From Cylindrotheca closterium (taxonomy: Eukaryota; Bacillariophyta; Bacillariophyceae; Bacillariales; Bacillariaceae): 64,000 nucleotides of DNA. The stretch is taken from positions 62,834-126,833 of the forward strand of contig CAKOGP040002047.1 of the NCBI GenBank assembly GCA_933822405.4, written 5' to 3'. A model generated the notes under the pieces. The model was not told where the DNA came from, ran no database searches, and saw nothing but the letters and a program-made list of their open reading frames with translations. Position numbers and translations under genes: made by a program. Shown in pieces: positions 38,468 through 48,088 of this stretch (positions are counted from its first letter, which is position 1; the number at the start of each line of letters is the position of its first letter).

Positions 38468-40555
38468 TTATTCGTTGAATTTTTGTGCTGCCATCATGGC
38501 ATTCATCATGGTGGGATTCGAGACTGCCTTTTTCGCAATCTTCATCATCTCTGGATCTTCCATTAACTTTGCACCTGAATCTTTGGACATAGCCTTCTTG
38601 GCCATGAGCATCATGTCAGGATCACCCAACAGTTTTCTTGCTTCTTCACCGATCGGTATGGGGGCTGTTTCATTTTTTTGCTGAGCAAGTTTGAGTTCAG
38701 CCTTCGCTAGATATGATCGCGCAGCTTCGTTGCTTGGATCAATTTGAATTGCTGCCTTGTAGGACTTGATGGAGCCTTCAAAATCATTCAAAAAGAATCG
38801 TGCCAATCCAAGGCGGGAATGGGCTTTGCCATATGTGGGTTTCATACGCAAACTCTGCTCGGCATCCTTAGCTGCTTCTGAGTAACGTTCTAGATAACAC
38901 AGCGCAGCAGATCTGTTGGCAAAGTATACATGCGCTTGCGGTCCATCTCGACTTAGTTTGATGGCAGTGCTGTATGCATCGAGTGCTTTGCTGTATTCGC
39001 GGTTAGCCATGAATGAGTTTCCTCGAATCTTGTTCTTTTCTGCCTCCTTCTGTTCCCTAAGGGTAGAATCTGAGGGCGCAGTGGAAGGCTTTGAAGCCTT
39101 GGAGGACTTGTCCCACTCTGATACGACTGAAAAACTTGCTCCATTGTGGTTCGAGCCCTGTGTTAGATGATCGTCTTCGGAAGCGGCGAGTTTTCGTGCA
39201 GCCTTTTCCAAGTAAGCCTTGGATGACTTGTTGTCGGGTTCGTACTTTAGTGCAACCGTGTATGCTTCCATAGCTTGGCGATAGTCTTGACGCAAGTAGT
39301 GAGCCAAGCCAAGACGTGCATGTGCCTTGGCGTAGTCTGGTACCAACGCAAGGGCGCGTTCGCTATCGGCGATGGCGTCCTTGAACATTTTCATACTCAA
39401 CAGAGCTGCTGCACGATTGCTGAAGTAAACATGTGAGCTAGGTCCAGCTGGACAGATCTTAAGGGCCTTGGTGTAACAGTCAGCCGCTGAATCGTATTCC
39501 TTCTTCTGCATGTATGCATTTCCAAGGGCCTTATACCGCTCTGCCTCGTCCAGATCAACAGGGTTGTTCTTTGTAGGCGTTTTTGGTCCGTATCGATCAA
39601 CTTGCTTCGAAAGGTGAGTGACAATGGTATCAGGATCTGTTGTAGAATTATTTCCATTGCTTCTGTCCTTTCGAACAGCAAGGCATCGTCTGATTCTGCG
39701 AGAATGATGGTGATCTGACAATGTAGTATCAGGGAGTTGAGCTTGTGCTTTTGCAGCCAGTTTGGTTCTAAATTTGGCAACAGCTTTTTGGTAGCGCTCG
39801 TTGTAGAGCTGCTTCTTCTTCAAAATACGTTCCTTTTCCTCCACAGGATCATCACGAGGGATGTCATTTCCAGTTTCAAAGAAACCCTTGGACTTCACTG
39901 TCTCCACGAATTGTTCAAATAACGGGGATGCAATCATGTCTTTTTCGGCAGCTTGACGGGGACGAGCCTGCATGTGGGACAATCCAGCAGCTGCAATCTC
40001 CCCAAGCATCAGTGGTCCAGCTGCTCCACTCGCGAGACCATTAAGCGCATAGAATCGATGGGCATTGGCTGGGTTGCTGTCATCATAATCATACCAAGCG
40101 TACGACTCCAATTCTGCGTCGTAAGGTCGGCCTTCTTCGTCTTCATCTTCAGCATAAGGGTTTTCGGTATGGCAAATCTCGCTTGTCATCTTTTCAATGG
40201 GTGGCAATTTTGTTGTATCGAGAGCTTTGGCGGCGTATGGAAGTCCTTCTGGGTCTTTCCAGGCATCATTCTGCTTCGCCAAAGAGGCTGGGTTGGCAAA
40301 AGATCTATTAAGTGCGTAAATGGCGAGCGTTAACCAGTCGGCATGTAAGCCTTCTGACTCTAGCAAGTCCTTAGGGCTAGCATAAGCACGGCGAAGATCT
40401 CTGAGGTAGTCTAACGAAAGAAGCACCAGCTGACTTTCCGAAGGAATTTCATGCTTCAAGGACTCTACATCCATGATCGCTGGTGCAGGTTGTCTCGCTT
40501 CCATCAAGCTTCCTATCCCAATAGACGACTGATCATCACCGCGTCGTTCTGGCAT
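38468..40555 (-). CDS. TPR co-chaperone, two TPR blocks plus STI1-like C-terminus
   Basis: The single exon encodes 695 aa starting at MPERRGDD; the frame upstream opens only from TTG. Residues 1-340 contain a helical region with YAWYDYDDSNPANAHRFYALNG and a basic, disordered part. TPR block 1 (about 345-460; AERYKALGNAYMQKKEYDSAADCYTKAL) and block 2 (about 505-625; KNKIRGNSFMANREYSKALDAYSTAI) each have three TPRs of the SGTA/STI1 clamp type with conserved Asn and Lys/Arg residues. The C-terminal ~55 residues (DPDMMLMAKKAM, EDPEMMKIAKKAVSNPTMMNAMM) match the DP/STI1 repeat. It is expected to bind the EEVD tails of Hsp70 and Hsp90. The double-clamp layout resembles Hop, but the long N-terminus is unusual. 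Confidence 0.88.
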   Translation of the reverse strand: MPERRGDDQSSIGIGSLMEARQPAPAIMDVESLKHEIPSESQLVLLSLDYLRDLRRAYASPKDLLESEGLHADWLTLAIYALNRSFANPASLAKQNDAWKDPEGLPYAAKALDTTKLPPIEKMTSEICHTENPYAEDEDEEGRPYDAELESYAWYDYDDSNPANAHRFYALNGLASGAAGPLMLGEIAAAGLSHMQARPRQAAEKDMIASPLFEQFVETVKSKGFFETGNDIPRDDPVEEKERILKKKQLYNERYQKAVAKFRTKLAAKAQAQLPDTTLSDHHHSRRIRRCLAVRKDRSNGNNSTTDPDTIVTHLSKQVDRYGPKTPTKNNPVDLDEAERYKALGNAYMQKKEYDSAADCYTKALKICPAGPSSHVYFSNRAAALLSMKMFKDAIADSERALALVPDYAKAHARLGLAHYLRQDYRQAMEAYTVALKYEPDNKSSKAYLEKAARKLAASEDDHLTQGSNHNGASFSVVSEWDKSSKASKPSTAPSDSTLREQKEAEKNKIRGNSFMANREYSKALDAYSTAIKLSRDGPQAHVYFANRSAALCYLERYSEAAKDAEQSLRMKPTYGKAHSRLGLARFFLNDFEGSIKSYKAAIQIDPSNEAARSYLAKAELKLAQQKNETAPIPIGEEARKLLGDPDMMLMAKKAMSKDSGAKLMEDPEMMKIAKKAVSNPTMMNAMMAAQKFNE

Positions 40556-40982
40556 GGTGAGTAAGTAGAGCGTAATGAAGAGACAGTTCGAGGCTCCTCC
40601 TTGTCGCTTTTCTTCGGGAGGTATTTTTCGTTGGATTCGAAAATCGTTAGTTTCGAAAATCAAACGACCTCAAAAAGTGGCCGTTAGTAATGCTATCTTC
40701 GTTTACGTAGTTAGAGTTACTCGGCTGGCGCGTCACTAAATTTTCTATGTCTGATTGATTCATTCGAATTAGTTGCTTGCAGCCATATCACAGCCGAGAC
40801 AACACTGATGTAGGTGGTAGGTACCGGTATTGAAGACTACCGTATATGGTATTGTATAATATGGTGTACCGGTATGTTATACCGATAATAGTATTATTAT
40901 TATTATTATTGTTATTATTATTATTATATTTTAATAATAATTATTAGTGCAATTTGTTTTTAAAACTTTTGGTGGGACGAAA
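40556..40982. other. Intergenic with ATT microsatellite
   Basis: This is the promoter side of the TPR gene and 3' flank of the Deltex-like gene. It holds two TACCGGTA palindromes (40822-40829 and 40867-40874) and an ATT repeat. No gene is seen. Confidence 0.6.
40891..40927. repeat. (ATT)n microsatellite
   Basis: About 12 ATT/TTA units, with one GTT interruption, are followed by AT-rich sequence. Confidence 0.9.
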
Positions 40983-42533
40983 TTACCAAGAAGCTGGAAG
41001 GTCTTGTGCCTTCGGAACTTTCAAGTGATCAAGTTCATCATTAACATTGTCAAAATAGTTTGGGTCCGGCCATCCAAAGGAACCTCCGGCCAAGACCGTC
41101 TTGTGGTGAATCGATGCCCAAACGACCGAGTTTGATAAGCCACTTGTCAGGGAAGTGCCAACTCGAAACGTCATCCCGCGACGAAAGGCATAACACAGTC
41201 GTAAAACGAGGTTGCGTCCGTGTACAGTGGCAGGAACATAAGCAAGACGTACGGTACCCCGGAACTTGACACCTGGATTTTCGTGCTCCGCCGTCTGTCT
41301 TCCGGCTGGGACATTATACACGATCTCGTAGGTCGGGATGCTTGGAAACCCACCACAATGTTTGTCGCATCTTAAATTTACTGTCATTGTTGCTGGTGGA
41401 CAACAACCAAAAGGCTCATCAACAACGTTGCGACAGACAGGACATTGTGCTTTGTGCTGAAGAGCTTGCCTCGCGCATTGTTTATGGAAGATATGAGTAC
41501 AATTGGAGAGTCTGACAGTGTCCGACTTGAGCTTTTCAAAGCAAATGGAGCACTCTTGCTTGGGCAGTGGTACGCATGGAAGAAAGTTGTCTTTCTTTTC
41601 GGCTTTCAATGCATGTGGCACACATACCTCAATTACTAGCTGCACACGTTGCTGTTCTGGGACTGGAGAAAGTTTTGGGTATCGCACTAAAGGAGCTGTC
41701 ACAAATTTATATTGTGTTGTTGTTTTCCGGGTGTGGAAAGGAGCTGGAATGATGGGAGAGCCGTTGCTGGGAGTGGCGATAGAGACGCTGAGCTTGTGTT
41801 CCATTATCAAGTCCTCAACGCATGGTATTGGGCGCTTCACCATGGTTCGAGGGAGGCCGGGTCGAAAGACCGAGTCTACCCACGCTTGAAGGGCACAGTG
41901 GAATTGCCAAGTCAGTTCCGAGTTGTTGACCATGTCACGGTCGTACCAAAAAAGGGGAAGCAGCTGCTCGTCGCTACGGAGAACCGTCTCATCAAAGTAT
42001 GAACTTCTATTGAAGCGGCCATTCTTGGCCATTTTGTCAAAGACTTTGTTGCCTGAAAATGTGTCAACATCAGCTTCTCCAAACGATCCATCTGTAGCGT
42101 CGCTGTTCAAGCACCATCGCTGGACTCCCTTCATTACTAGGACAACGAGTCCAGCGTCGCCATAGCCTCTAAAAGCTATTGGATTATTGGCGACATAGAG
42201 TCCCTTTCCAAAGAAACGTCTCCTTCCTTTGTGACATTTTAGTCCAACCAATTGAATGGACTTCATGTTCTCGTATTTCGTGTAGTGATAACCGATTTCC
42301 ACAAGGCTTGGTTTTCCTTGAGACTCCAAAGATGATTTCTTTTGAAGGAATTCTTTCACCCAATGACCAAGAAGGTGTTCATTGAGTGGAACAAACTTGT
42401 AATCAGGCGAAAGAGTAATGGCTGCAAATTTCTGGAAACCCAATATGGATTCAACGAGTTGTGATACCTCTTGTCTTGGCGATGGCTTCGCATGGTGACG
42501 CGATGTATAAGGAGGAGATGAAACACTCGTCAT
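40983..42533 (-). CDS. PARP-like + RING + Deltex C-terminal domain protein
   Basis: The single exon encodes 516 aa. Residues about 78-200 look like a PARP catalytic domain: His83 in YHYTKYENMKSI, Tyr113 in FFGKGLYVANNP, and Glu182 in FDETVLRSDEQLLPLFWY line up with the H-Y-E triad and its surroundings. A RING finger follows at 328-367 (CSICFEKL, HIFHKQC, CPVC). Residues about 394-506 match the Deltex C-terminal domain (GTVRLAYVPATVHGR, RRGMTFRVGTSLTSG, WASIHHKT, GWPDPNYFDNVNDEL). Deltex RING-DTC modules are E3 ligases that recruit E2~ubiquitin and bind NAD+, attaching ADP-ribose to ubiquitin or ubiquitin to ADP-ribose. Joining PARP-like and RING-DTC parts in one chain mirrors the human PARP9-DTX3L pair. 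Activity is inferred. Confidence 0.87.
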   Translation of the reverse strand: MTSVSSPPYTSRHHAKPSPRQEVSQLVESILGFQKFAAITLSPDYKFVPLNEHLLGHWVKEFLQKKSSLESQGKPSLVEIGYHYTKYENMKSIQLVGLKCHKGRRRFFGKGLYVANNPIAFRGYGDAGLVVLVMKGVQRWCLNSDATDGSFGEADVDTFSGNKVFDKMAKNGRFNRSSYFDETVLRSDEQLLPLFWYDRDMVNNSELTWQFHCALQAWVDSVFRPGLPRTMVKRPIPCVEDLIMEHKLSVSIATPSNGSPIIPAPFHTRKTTTQYKFVTAPLVRYPKLSPVPEQQRVQLVIEVCVPHALKAEKKDNFLPCVPLPKQECSICFEKLKSDTVRLSNCTHIFHKQCARQALQHKAQCPVCRNVVDEPFGCCPPATMTVNLRCDKHCGGFPSIPTYEIVYNVPAGRQTAEHENPGVKFRGTVRLAYVPATVHGRNLVLRLCYAFRRGMTFRVGTSLTSGLSNSVVWASIHHKTVLAGGSFGWPDPNYFDNVNDELDHLKVPKAQDLPASW

Positions 42534-42916
42534 CGCCCTCGTTGCGCTTTTTTATTGTGGACGTTCAACAGCAACACCTCCTCGTTCTCGTGTTAAAACG
42601 AAAACCGCTGTTGTTGTATGTGCAAAAGAAAACCTGAAGATCAACTGTGGAAATTGAAAATAAACACGACACGGTTTTTGCAGCAGCTGGCGCGGCCAGC
42701 TCGTGCGATCTTTATTTGGGAATCCAAAACCCACAGTAAAACATGGATTGTCCGTTGTCAGGTAGCGGGCCCAAAATAAGATTCAGTATCGTTCACCATC
42801 AACAAAACCAACCAATGCACGTCTTCGTTCCCGCAATGGATGCACGTTTCAGCCTACCGGTAGACATCTCTTTCTAGAAAATCATAAAAAAATATAAGCA
42901 GTGAGACTATTCTACC
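42534..42916. promoter_or_regulatory. Divergent promoter region
   Basis: This 383-nt space lies between the Deltex-like gene (minus) and the DUF2135-like gene (plus). A TACCGGTA palindrome at 42855-42862 is 55 nt before the plus-strand start codon. Confidence 0.5.
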
Positions 42917-45538
42917 ATGAGTGCCGAGTTTGACAATGCCCTAAACAGTCTCATGGGTGGTTTGAGTCGCCCCAAGAAGGATGAAGACATTAAAGCTCTG
43001 GAATCCTTTATGGATTCGGTGGTAGAGCTTTGTGGTGATGACGAATCCAAATGGAAGTCTCTGGTGCTTGCCTTGACGTACAAGCGGTACCATCTCAAGG
43101 CACCCGAGGCCAAGATATCCTTGAAGGAAGCGCTTGCTGACAAAAAGTCGGACACCAAGACTACTGTGGGAAACGGAGAACGACGAATTTTCTACGTTGC
43201 CATTACCCACTTATTCCAGAAGCTACTGAACGACGCGGAAGCAAATGATCTAGTTTCTTGGGCAATTGATTGTTTGATTCAAATTGCTCCCCTCGCAGGA
43301 GGGAGCCGCGATGTATGTTCGTTAATTGAAGCATTTGTTGGAGCTGTTATGCACAGTAATGAATCGTTTTTGGTGAAAAGGCAGCAATGCATTGATTTAT
43401 TCGGAAAAGAGTCCTTGTCACTATTGGTGCCGTCCGGAGTAAAGCTTTGCATGGACGGAATCCAGAATGACAAAGCACAGGTAGCCCTCAATAATCTACT
43501 ACAAGTTGCAGCCGATACATTGGACGAAGACAAGAGTATCCTACTACAAGCTCGAGCCAAAGGTGATGGTGATAAAGACGAGAAAGATACCACATTGCCA
43601 AGTACGCTGCATATGTTTGTGCCGCATCGTGACAGAGGCAAACCAAGAAATAAGAAGACAGCTACCAACGCCAAAACAATCCCTAATCGACAACTACACA
43701 ACACTGTGGCTGAACTTTTGATATGGTCTCGGACATCCCTCATGTCATCAAACAAGGCGTTTGCTGGTAGTTATAATTGTCTCTTGGAGTCGTCATCAGA
43801 AAGCATCTCTAATGATATCAAGGTAAGGGCGAAGAGAGCCTTACAATGCTTGCATACCATAATCCGAAAGGAGAGAAAACAGTTCAACGATTTTGCCCGC
43901 AAAGAGGGTTTCATGCTTAGTGACTTGTTCCCACAGGATCACGGAGCCCTCAAGTACCAGCAAATTGTCAGAGGAAAGGACGGTGATATCAACAAATTGA
44001 CCAAGCTGGCCACCAAAGGTGGCGCCACGAATGTCCTAACGATGATCACTACCAGGTTTGCATCGAATCCCTCCAAGATTACTCATTTTGAGTCTGTGCA
44101 GTCCCTTGTACAAGATTGGTCCAATGCTACTAAATTATGTGATGATGAGCAGGTAGCAAAGAAGCTAAAGGAAATTCAGCTTGCTCGATTGAAGGCAACC
44201 ATTCGGCAGCTTCGTCAAGCCTACAAGCGAAGTGAACGTGAGATTGTCTTGGCATCTTTGGACAGCACGGTCGAAAGCCATGCCGCTGCATTGCTAATAG
44301 CTGCGGCACTGGGAAAGTGGGAAATCGATAGCGACAGTGATGTCCCGATGCCAGATACTAGCGCACCTGTGGTTCCTGTGGGATGTAATCTTCATTTGCC
44401 AGGTGGGGTTGTCCATACTGTGGACTGCTTTCAAGAAGTGTGTGACCTATTAATGTCGATCGTCAGTTCAGACCCTTTGACATTCCCCTCCATGACAGAT
44501 GACGATGGCAGTGCGACCATTAAAGCTGTAGTGAACATGGTGGAGAGGTACCTAAAAGAGAACCAAACTCTTCTTGCCGTCTCCTCAAACGACCTGAAGC
44601 TCCCTCCCGAAACCATCGAGACTATTGTGAAGCGTAACTGCTCCATCCACAGGCACGATGTGGATGACCTTCAAGAAAGGCTCAACCGCGAAGGGGCCAA
44701 GAATGGTGACATTACAATATCTCTGTCTTGGGACACACATGACGATCTCGATCTACATGTCTTCGTTCCCTGTGGAGAAGAGGTCTCCTACGCAAACCGG
44801 GTTTGTGACAAGGGAAAGGCCAACCTTGATGTTGATATGAACGCCAGTGGGCCATATTCCAATGCTCCAGTCGAGAATGTCTTCGTTGGGGATCTAGACA
44901 AGCACGAAGAGGCTCCGCATGGAAAATATAGAGTAGTTGTTCAAAACTACAGCTATCACGCTAAAGGTGCCAAAAATACCACGGAAATCCCCTGGCAGGT
45001 AGTCGTTGACAAGAATGGAGTAAAGGAGAAGTTCACGGGGAACTGTGTTGGCACCAGTAAAGAATCGGATGTGATCGCTTGTGAATTTGAGTACACTGGC
45101 AGGACTGTTCCTTACGAAGAGAAAGAACAGCCAGCTGAACTGGCTGCCAGGACTGTGAATATCACTACATCGGTTGGGCGGACACTAGAGGCCTTAACTC
45201 AAGCCATAAAGGCCGTTGGGCAGCAGGAGCATATGGACCAGGTCCGACAGCTCGTAATTGAGGATGAACACGGAGAACAAACAGTGGAACGGCTAGCTTT
45301 GAGTGCTACTTATGAAGTTACCAACCGTGATCGCAACAACATGCTGATATTCCACCTACCAGCTCGTTTTCAGGCGATCGTCAACAAGGTATTTGGAGGA
45401 GGGGACCTGTCGGATAATTGCGCCGAAAGTATTGCCAAACGCATGGTCGAGGACAAGATCCCAATCTCGGAGCTCAAACGGGCAGGATACCCTGATGATA
45501 TCGTAGAGTCAGTTCGTGAAAAGATGAAGGTGGTGTAG
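42917..45538 (+). CDS. Helical-repeat protein with DUF2135-like domain
   Basis: The single exon encodes 873 aa. Residues 1-560 are mostly alpha-helical with HEAT/ARM-like spacing and no catalytic motif. Residues about 595-735 resemble the bacterial YfaP/DUF2135-type beta domain: ISLSWDTHDDLDLHVFVPCGEEVSYANR, ANLDVDMNASG, ENVFVGD, PHGKYRVVVQNYSYH. Acidic residues in the DDLDLHV strand could bind a metal. The last ~120 residues are helical and charged. There is no signal peptide or membrane helix, so the protein should be cytosolic. DUF2135 domains are usually found in bacterial extracytoplasmic proteins next to von Willebrand-type domains, so a eukaryotic cytosolic context is unusual. I do not know the function. 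Confidence 0.82.
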   Translation: MSAEFDNALNSLMGGLSRPKKDEDIKALESFMDSVVELCGDDESKWKSLVLALTYKRYHLKAPEAKISLKEALADKKSDTKTTVGNGERRIFYVAITHLFQKLLNDAEANDLVSWAIDCLIQIAPLAGGSRDVCSLIEAFVGAVMHSNESFLVKRQQCIDLFGKESLSLLVPSGVKLCMDGIQNDKAQVALNNLLQVAADTLDEDKSILLQARAKGDGDKDEKDTTLPSTLHMFVPHRDRGKPRNKKTATNAKTIPNRQLHNTVAELLIWSRTSLMSSNKAFAGSYNCLLESSSESISNDIKVRAKRALQCLHTIIRKERKQFNDFARKEGFMLSDLFPQDHGALKYQQIVRGKDGDINKLTKLATKGGATNVLTMITTRFASNPSKITHFESVQSLVQDWSNATKLCDDEQVAKKLKEIQLARLKATIRQLRQAYKRSEREIVLASLDSTVESHAAALLIAAALGKWEIDSDSDVPMPDTSAPVVPVGCNLHLPGGVVHTVDCFQEVCDLLMSIVSSDPLTFPSMTDDDGSATIKAVVNMVERYLKENQTLLAVSSNDLKLPPETIETIVKRNCSIHRHDVDDLQERLNREGAKNGDITISLSWDTHDDLDLHVFVPCGEEVSYANRVCDKGKANLDVDMNASGPYSNAPVENVFVGDLDKHEEAPHGKYRVVVQNYSYHAKGAKNTTEIPWQVVVDKNGVKEKFTGNCVGTSKESDVIACEFEYTGRTVPYEEKEQPAELAARTVNITTSVGRTLEALTQAIKAVGQQEHMDQVRQLVIEDEHGEQTVERLALSATYEVTNRDRNNMLIFHLPARFQAIVNKVFGGGDLSDNCAESIAKRMVEDKIPISELKRAGYPDDIVESVREKMKVV

Positions 45539-45715
45539 GAAAAGGGCAAAAATATAGAGTAAACTGAAAAGCAACTGCTTTCATGCATAGTACCTTAGAG
45601 TATTAGTCTGTCTCGTGCGCGTGCGTGCAGTCCCCTTAGTTTGATCGATTCATTCGACTCAAAATCCAACCGTGACTTCAAAACTAAGAAGCAGTCCAAC
45701 CAACACTGGCATGAG

Positions 45716-46780
45716 ATGGCACTCTTTCAATCATGGATGTGGAAGTGTAATATCCTTGTGGGACTGGCCCTTGTTTGCCATGAATGCGATGCTCTGATTC
45801 CGCGATCAGAGTTTCTACAGCAGAGTCTGCTCGCATTCACCACATCCAACATTATTACAACTTCAAGTCAATGGATTGCGGTCGAGGAAGACGCTTTGCT
45901 GTGCAGGAATGGTGCTCTTACTCCAGAACAAGCTGTGCCTGGAGCTTATAGTAACTCTTGTATGACGTTGCCCCGTCGAATTGTTCCTCTTCAAATACCA
46001 ACGAAAAAAAGCGCGACCTCTTCCAGCACTGAAACCACCACCTTGATTATTTCCCAAGAAGCCAGTGGGAGTGGGAAGACAGGGCTGGCTGTTTGGAATT
46101 CTGGTTTATTGTTGACACGGGTATTGCAGTCATTGGCACTACAGATTCCTCTTTGGTTTGCACAACAAGAACGAATTTTGGAATTGGGCTGTGGAACAGC
46201 TGTCGTAAGTATTGCTTGCCATCGGCTCGGTGCTCCTCATGTCTTAGCTACAGATGGCAATCCGGACGTCGTTCGCCTAGCCAACCAAAATATTGAGACC
46301 AACCAACAACCGAAGCCAATATCCGGGAAAAGTTCGGGTGATGCAAACGCTGACACATCTCCGAAGATGAGCTCAATTGAGGCAAAGCTGCTGCAATGGG
46401 GCTTGTTGAATGCAATGGACTATAGCGAAGCGGCAGACTTGTTGCTGGGATCCGATTTAACGTATAACTCTGGCACCTGGAGAGTACTAGCGGAAACAAT
46501 GGAAGCGATTTTGAGTCCAACAGGGACAATATTGTATCTAAGTTTGGGCCATGAAGGCTTCAATGTCAATGCTGAAGTCGAAGGCTTTGTATCAGTGGCA
46601 AAGGAAATGGGATTGGTCCCGGTATCAGAAATCGGCGGAGACGCTGGTGAAAAGGTTATTCCAGTCTCTAGCCTCGTTTCTTCCGCCATATCATCGCAAG
46701 AGGACTTCAAGCAACTGCAGGTTAGTGGAGGGGCCAAGATCATTGCCTTGCAACGAAAGCAACTGCGAAGGAACTCATGA
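45716..46780 (+). CDS. METTL21/FAM86-type protein methyltransferase, possibly plastid
   Basis: The single exon encodes 354 aa from the ATG of MALFQSWM; the upstream frame opens only from TTG. The N-terminus is hydrophobic (NILVGLALVCHECDA) with a possible signal cleavage before Leu in CDA-LIPRS, compatible with a diatom plastid presequence. The SAM-binding motif ILELGCGTAVVSIACHRLGA sits at about 155, followed by the acidic ATDGNP loop. The family DxxY motif appears as SDLTYN. The Trp in LAVWNSG before motif I is also typical. Members methylate lysines of specific proteins such as chaperones or elongation factors. The target here is unknown. Confidence 0.85.
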   Translation: MALFQSWMWKCNILVGLALVCHECDALIPRSEFLQQSLLAFTTSNIITTSSQWIAVEEDALLCRNGALTPEQAVPGAYSNSCMTLPRRIVPLQIPTKKSATSSSTETTTLIISQEASGSGKTGLAVWNSGLLLTRVLQSLALQIPLWFAQQERILELGCGTAVVSIACHRLGAPHVLATDGNPDVVRLANQNIETNQQPKPISGKSSGDANADTSPKMSSIEAKLLQWGLLNAMDYSEAADLLLGSDLTYNSGTWRVLAETMEAILSPTGTILYLSLGHEGFNVNAEVEGFVSVAKEMGLVPVSEIGGDAGEKVIPVSSLVSSAISSQEDFKQLQVSGGAKIIALQRKQLRRNS

Positions 46781-48088
46781 CAGCATGAATCTAAACAAGT
46801 GCTACGATATCGATATCCGATGGTACTGTCGATGCATGTATGCTGAAAGAGCGAGTGACAGGAGGACATTCGTCTCGAAGCTTTTCATGCCCTCGGCAGC
46901 GACTCAGTTGAGTTCGGTTCGTCCTCGATGTTTACCCTCGATGTTGTACGCTTCGTCGACCTTGGTTTCTACCACTTCCTCAACGGTCATCGTTTTCCTT
47001 TCGATTCAAGTTTATCAAATGACTAATGCCTATTGCAATCGGAGAGGATTCTTCGGTTCATGCGTTGTCCAGAGACGAGCTGCTCTGTTCATTCAGAAAC
47101 CAGGTTTATGTTGAAGCAATGAAATTATTTTCCCTAAAACAGTCTCATTGAGTTCCATCATGATTGATTTTGTATTTCAGAGTGAGCCCTGCGCGATTTG
47201 ATGTAGGTGCTTTTCTATTGCAATCTCGTTCACATCAGCACCTCGAACATACTGTAGATCGATCTTCTCACCAACAGTGACATGTTACAATCCTTCGTGC
47301 CATCCTTGGTAATGGTGACGCATCTCACGGATTGTCGTCGAATCCTTACTAAAAGAATTGTTTTTATTATCCTTGATGTATTTTAATAATACATCGTATT
47401 TTAGTTGGTTTATGCGGTAGCACTATACAACAAATACTGTATTAATAGGATTTAGTTTATATTAACCGGAACCCGGAGATGCGTTGGATCTTACTTTTCC
47501 ACATACGCGTACACGTGCTCGTATGTACGGTATGGTACTGTATTGAATAATAGGTACCATACCAGTATCGCTTGGACCCTCTTGAAGCTCCTGCATGCAT
47601 GCAGTCTTTTAGAGGATTATTTTTATAACTACAGAGTTTCTGAGTACCGAGGCCTGATCCGGTGGTTTCTGTCAGAAACCCCGCGAATGAATGAATCCCC
47701 TCGTGATTCAGAAACCAGCTCCACTTTGTGTACAGTACAATTCATGAAATTATGTACCTCGTACACGTACCAGGTACCGGTACCAGATACCAGTACCCAA
47801 AAACGGCCATCTTTGAAAGTGAGCTCCGCGTGACTTGATGTAAGTCGTATCTCGTTCAGATACTGTACCAAGTGGGTCGGTCTACGACGGAGAAGTGAAA
47901 GACTCCATGCCAACTTTCATAACGGGTACTGGTAACACGGAGATGCGTTGGATTTGCGAGCAAATCATGGCTACAGAGTTTCTGAGTACCGTGTAGTATT
48001 CCGGTGGACATACTGAACGGTACAGTACGTCTCTTCCGAGTTACCATGGGCAGTTTCAGGTCATAAATTTCGAATCGAAAGGGAAACA
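46781..48088. repeat. Long intergenic region with a degenerate collinear duplication
   Basis: No gene is convincing in 1308 nt. Three short blocks occur twice in the same order: 47181-47240 with 47818-47863, 47474-47489 with 47938-47953 (cggagatgcgttggat), and 47629-47649 with 47971-47991. This marks an old tandem duplication with later indels, located just upstream of the CaaX-box gene. A nested GTACC/GGTAC palindrome cluster with TACCGGTA lies at 47766-47797. Confidence 0.7.

Noticed and set aside
47766..47797. Nested GTACC/GGTAC palindromes considered as a transposon terminus
   Set aside because: No transposase, paired terminus or target-site duplication is seen nearby; it fits the general intergenic motif instead.
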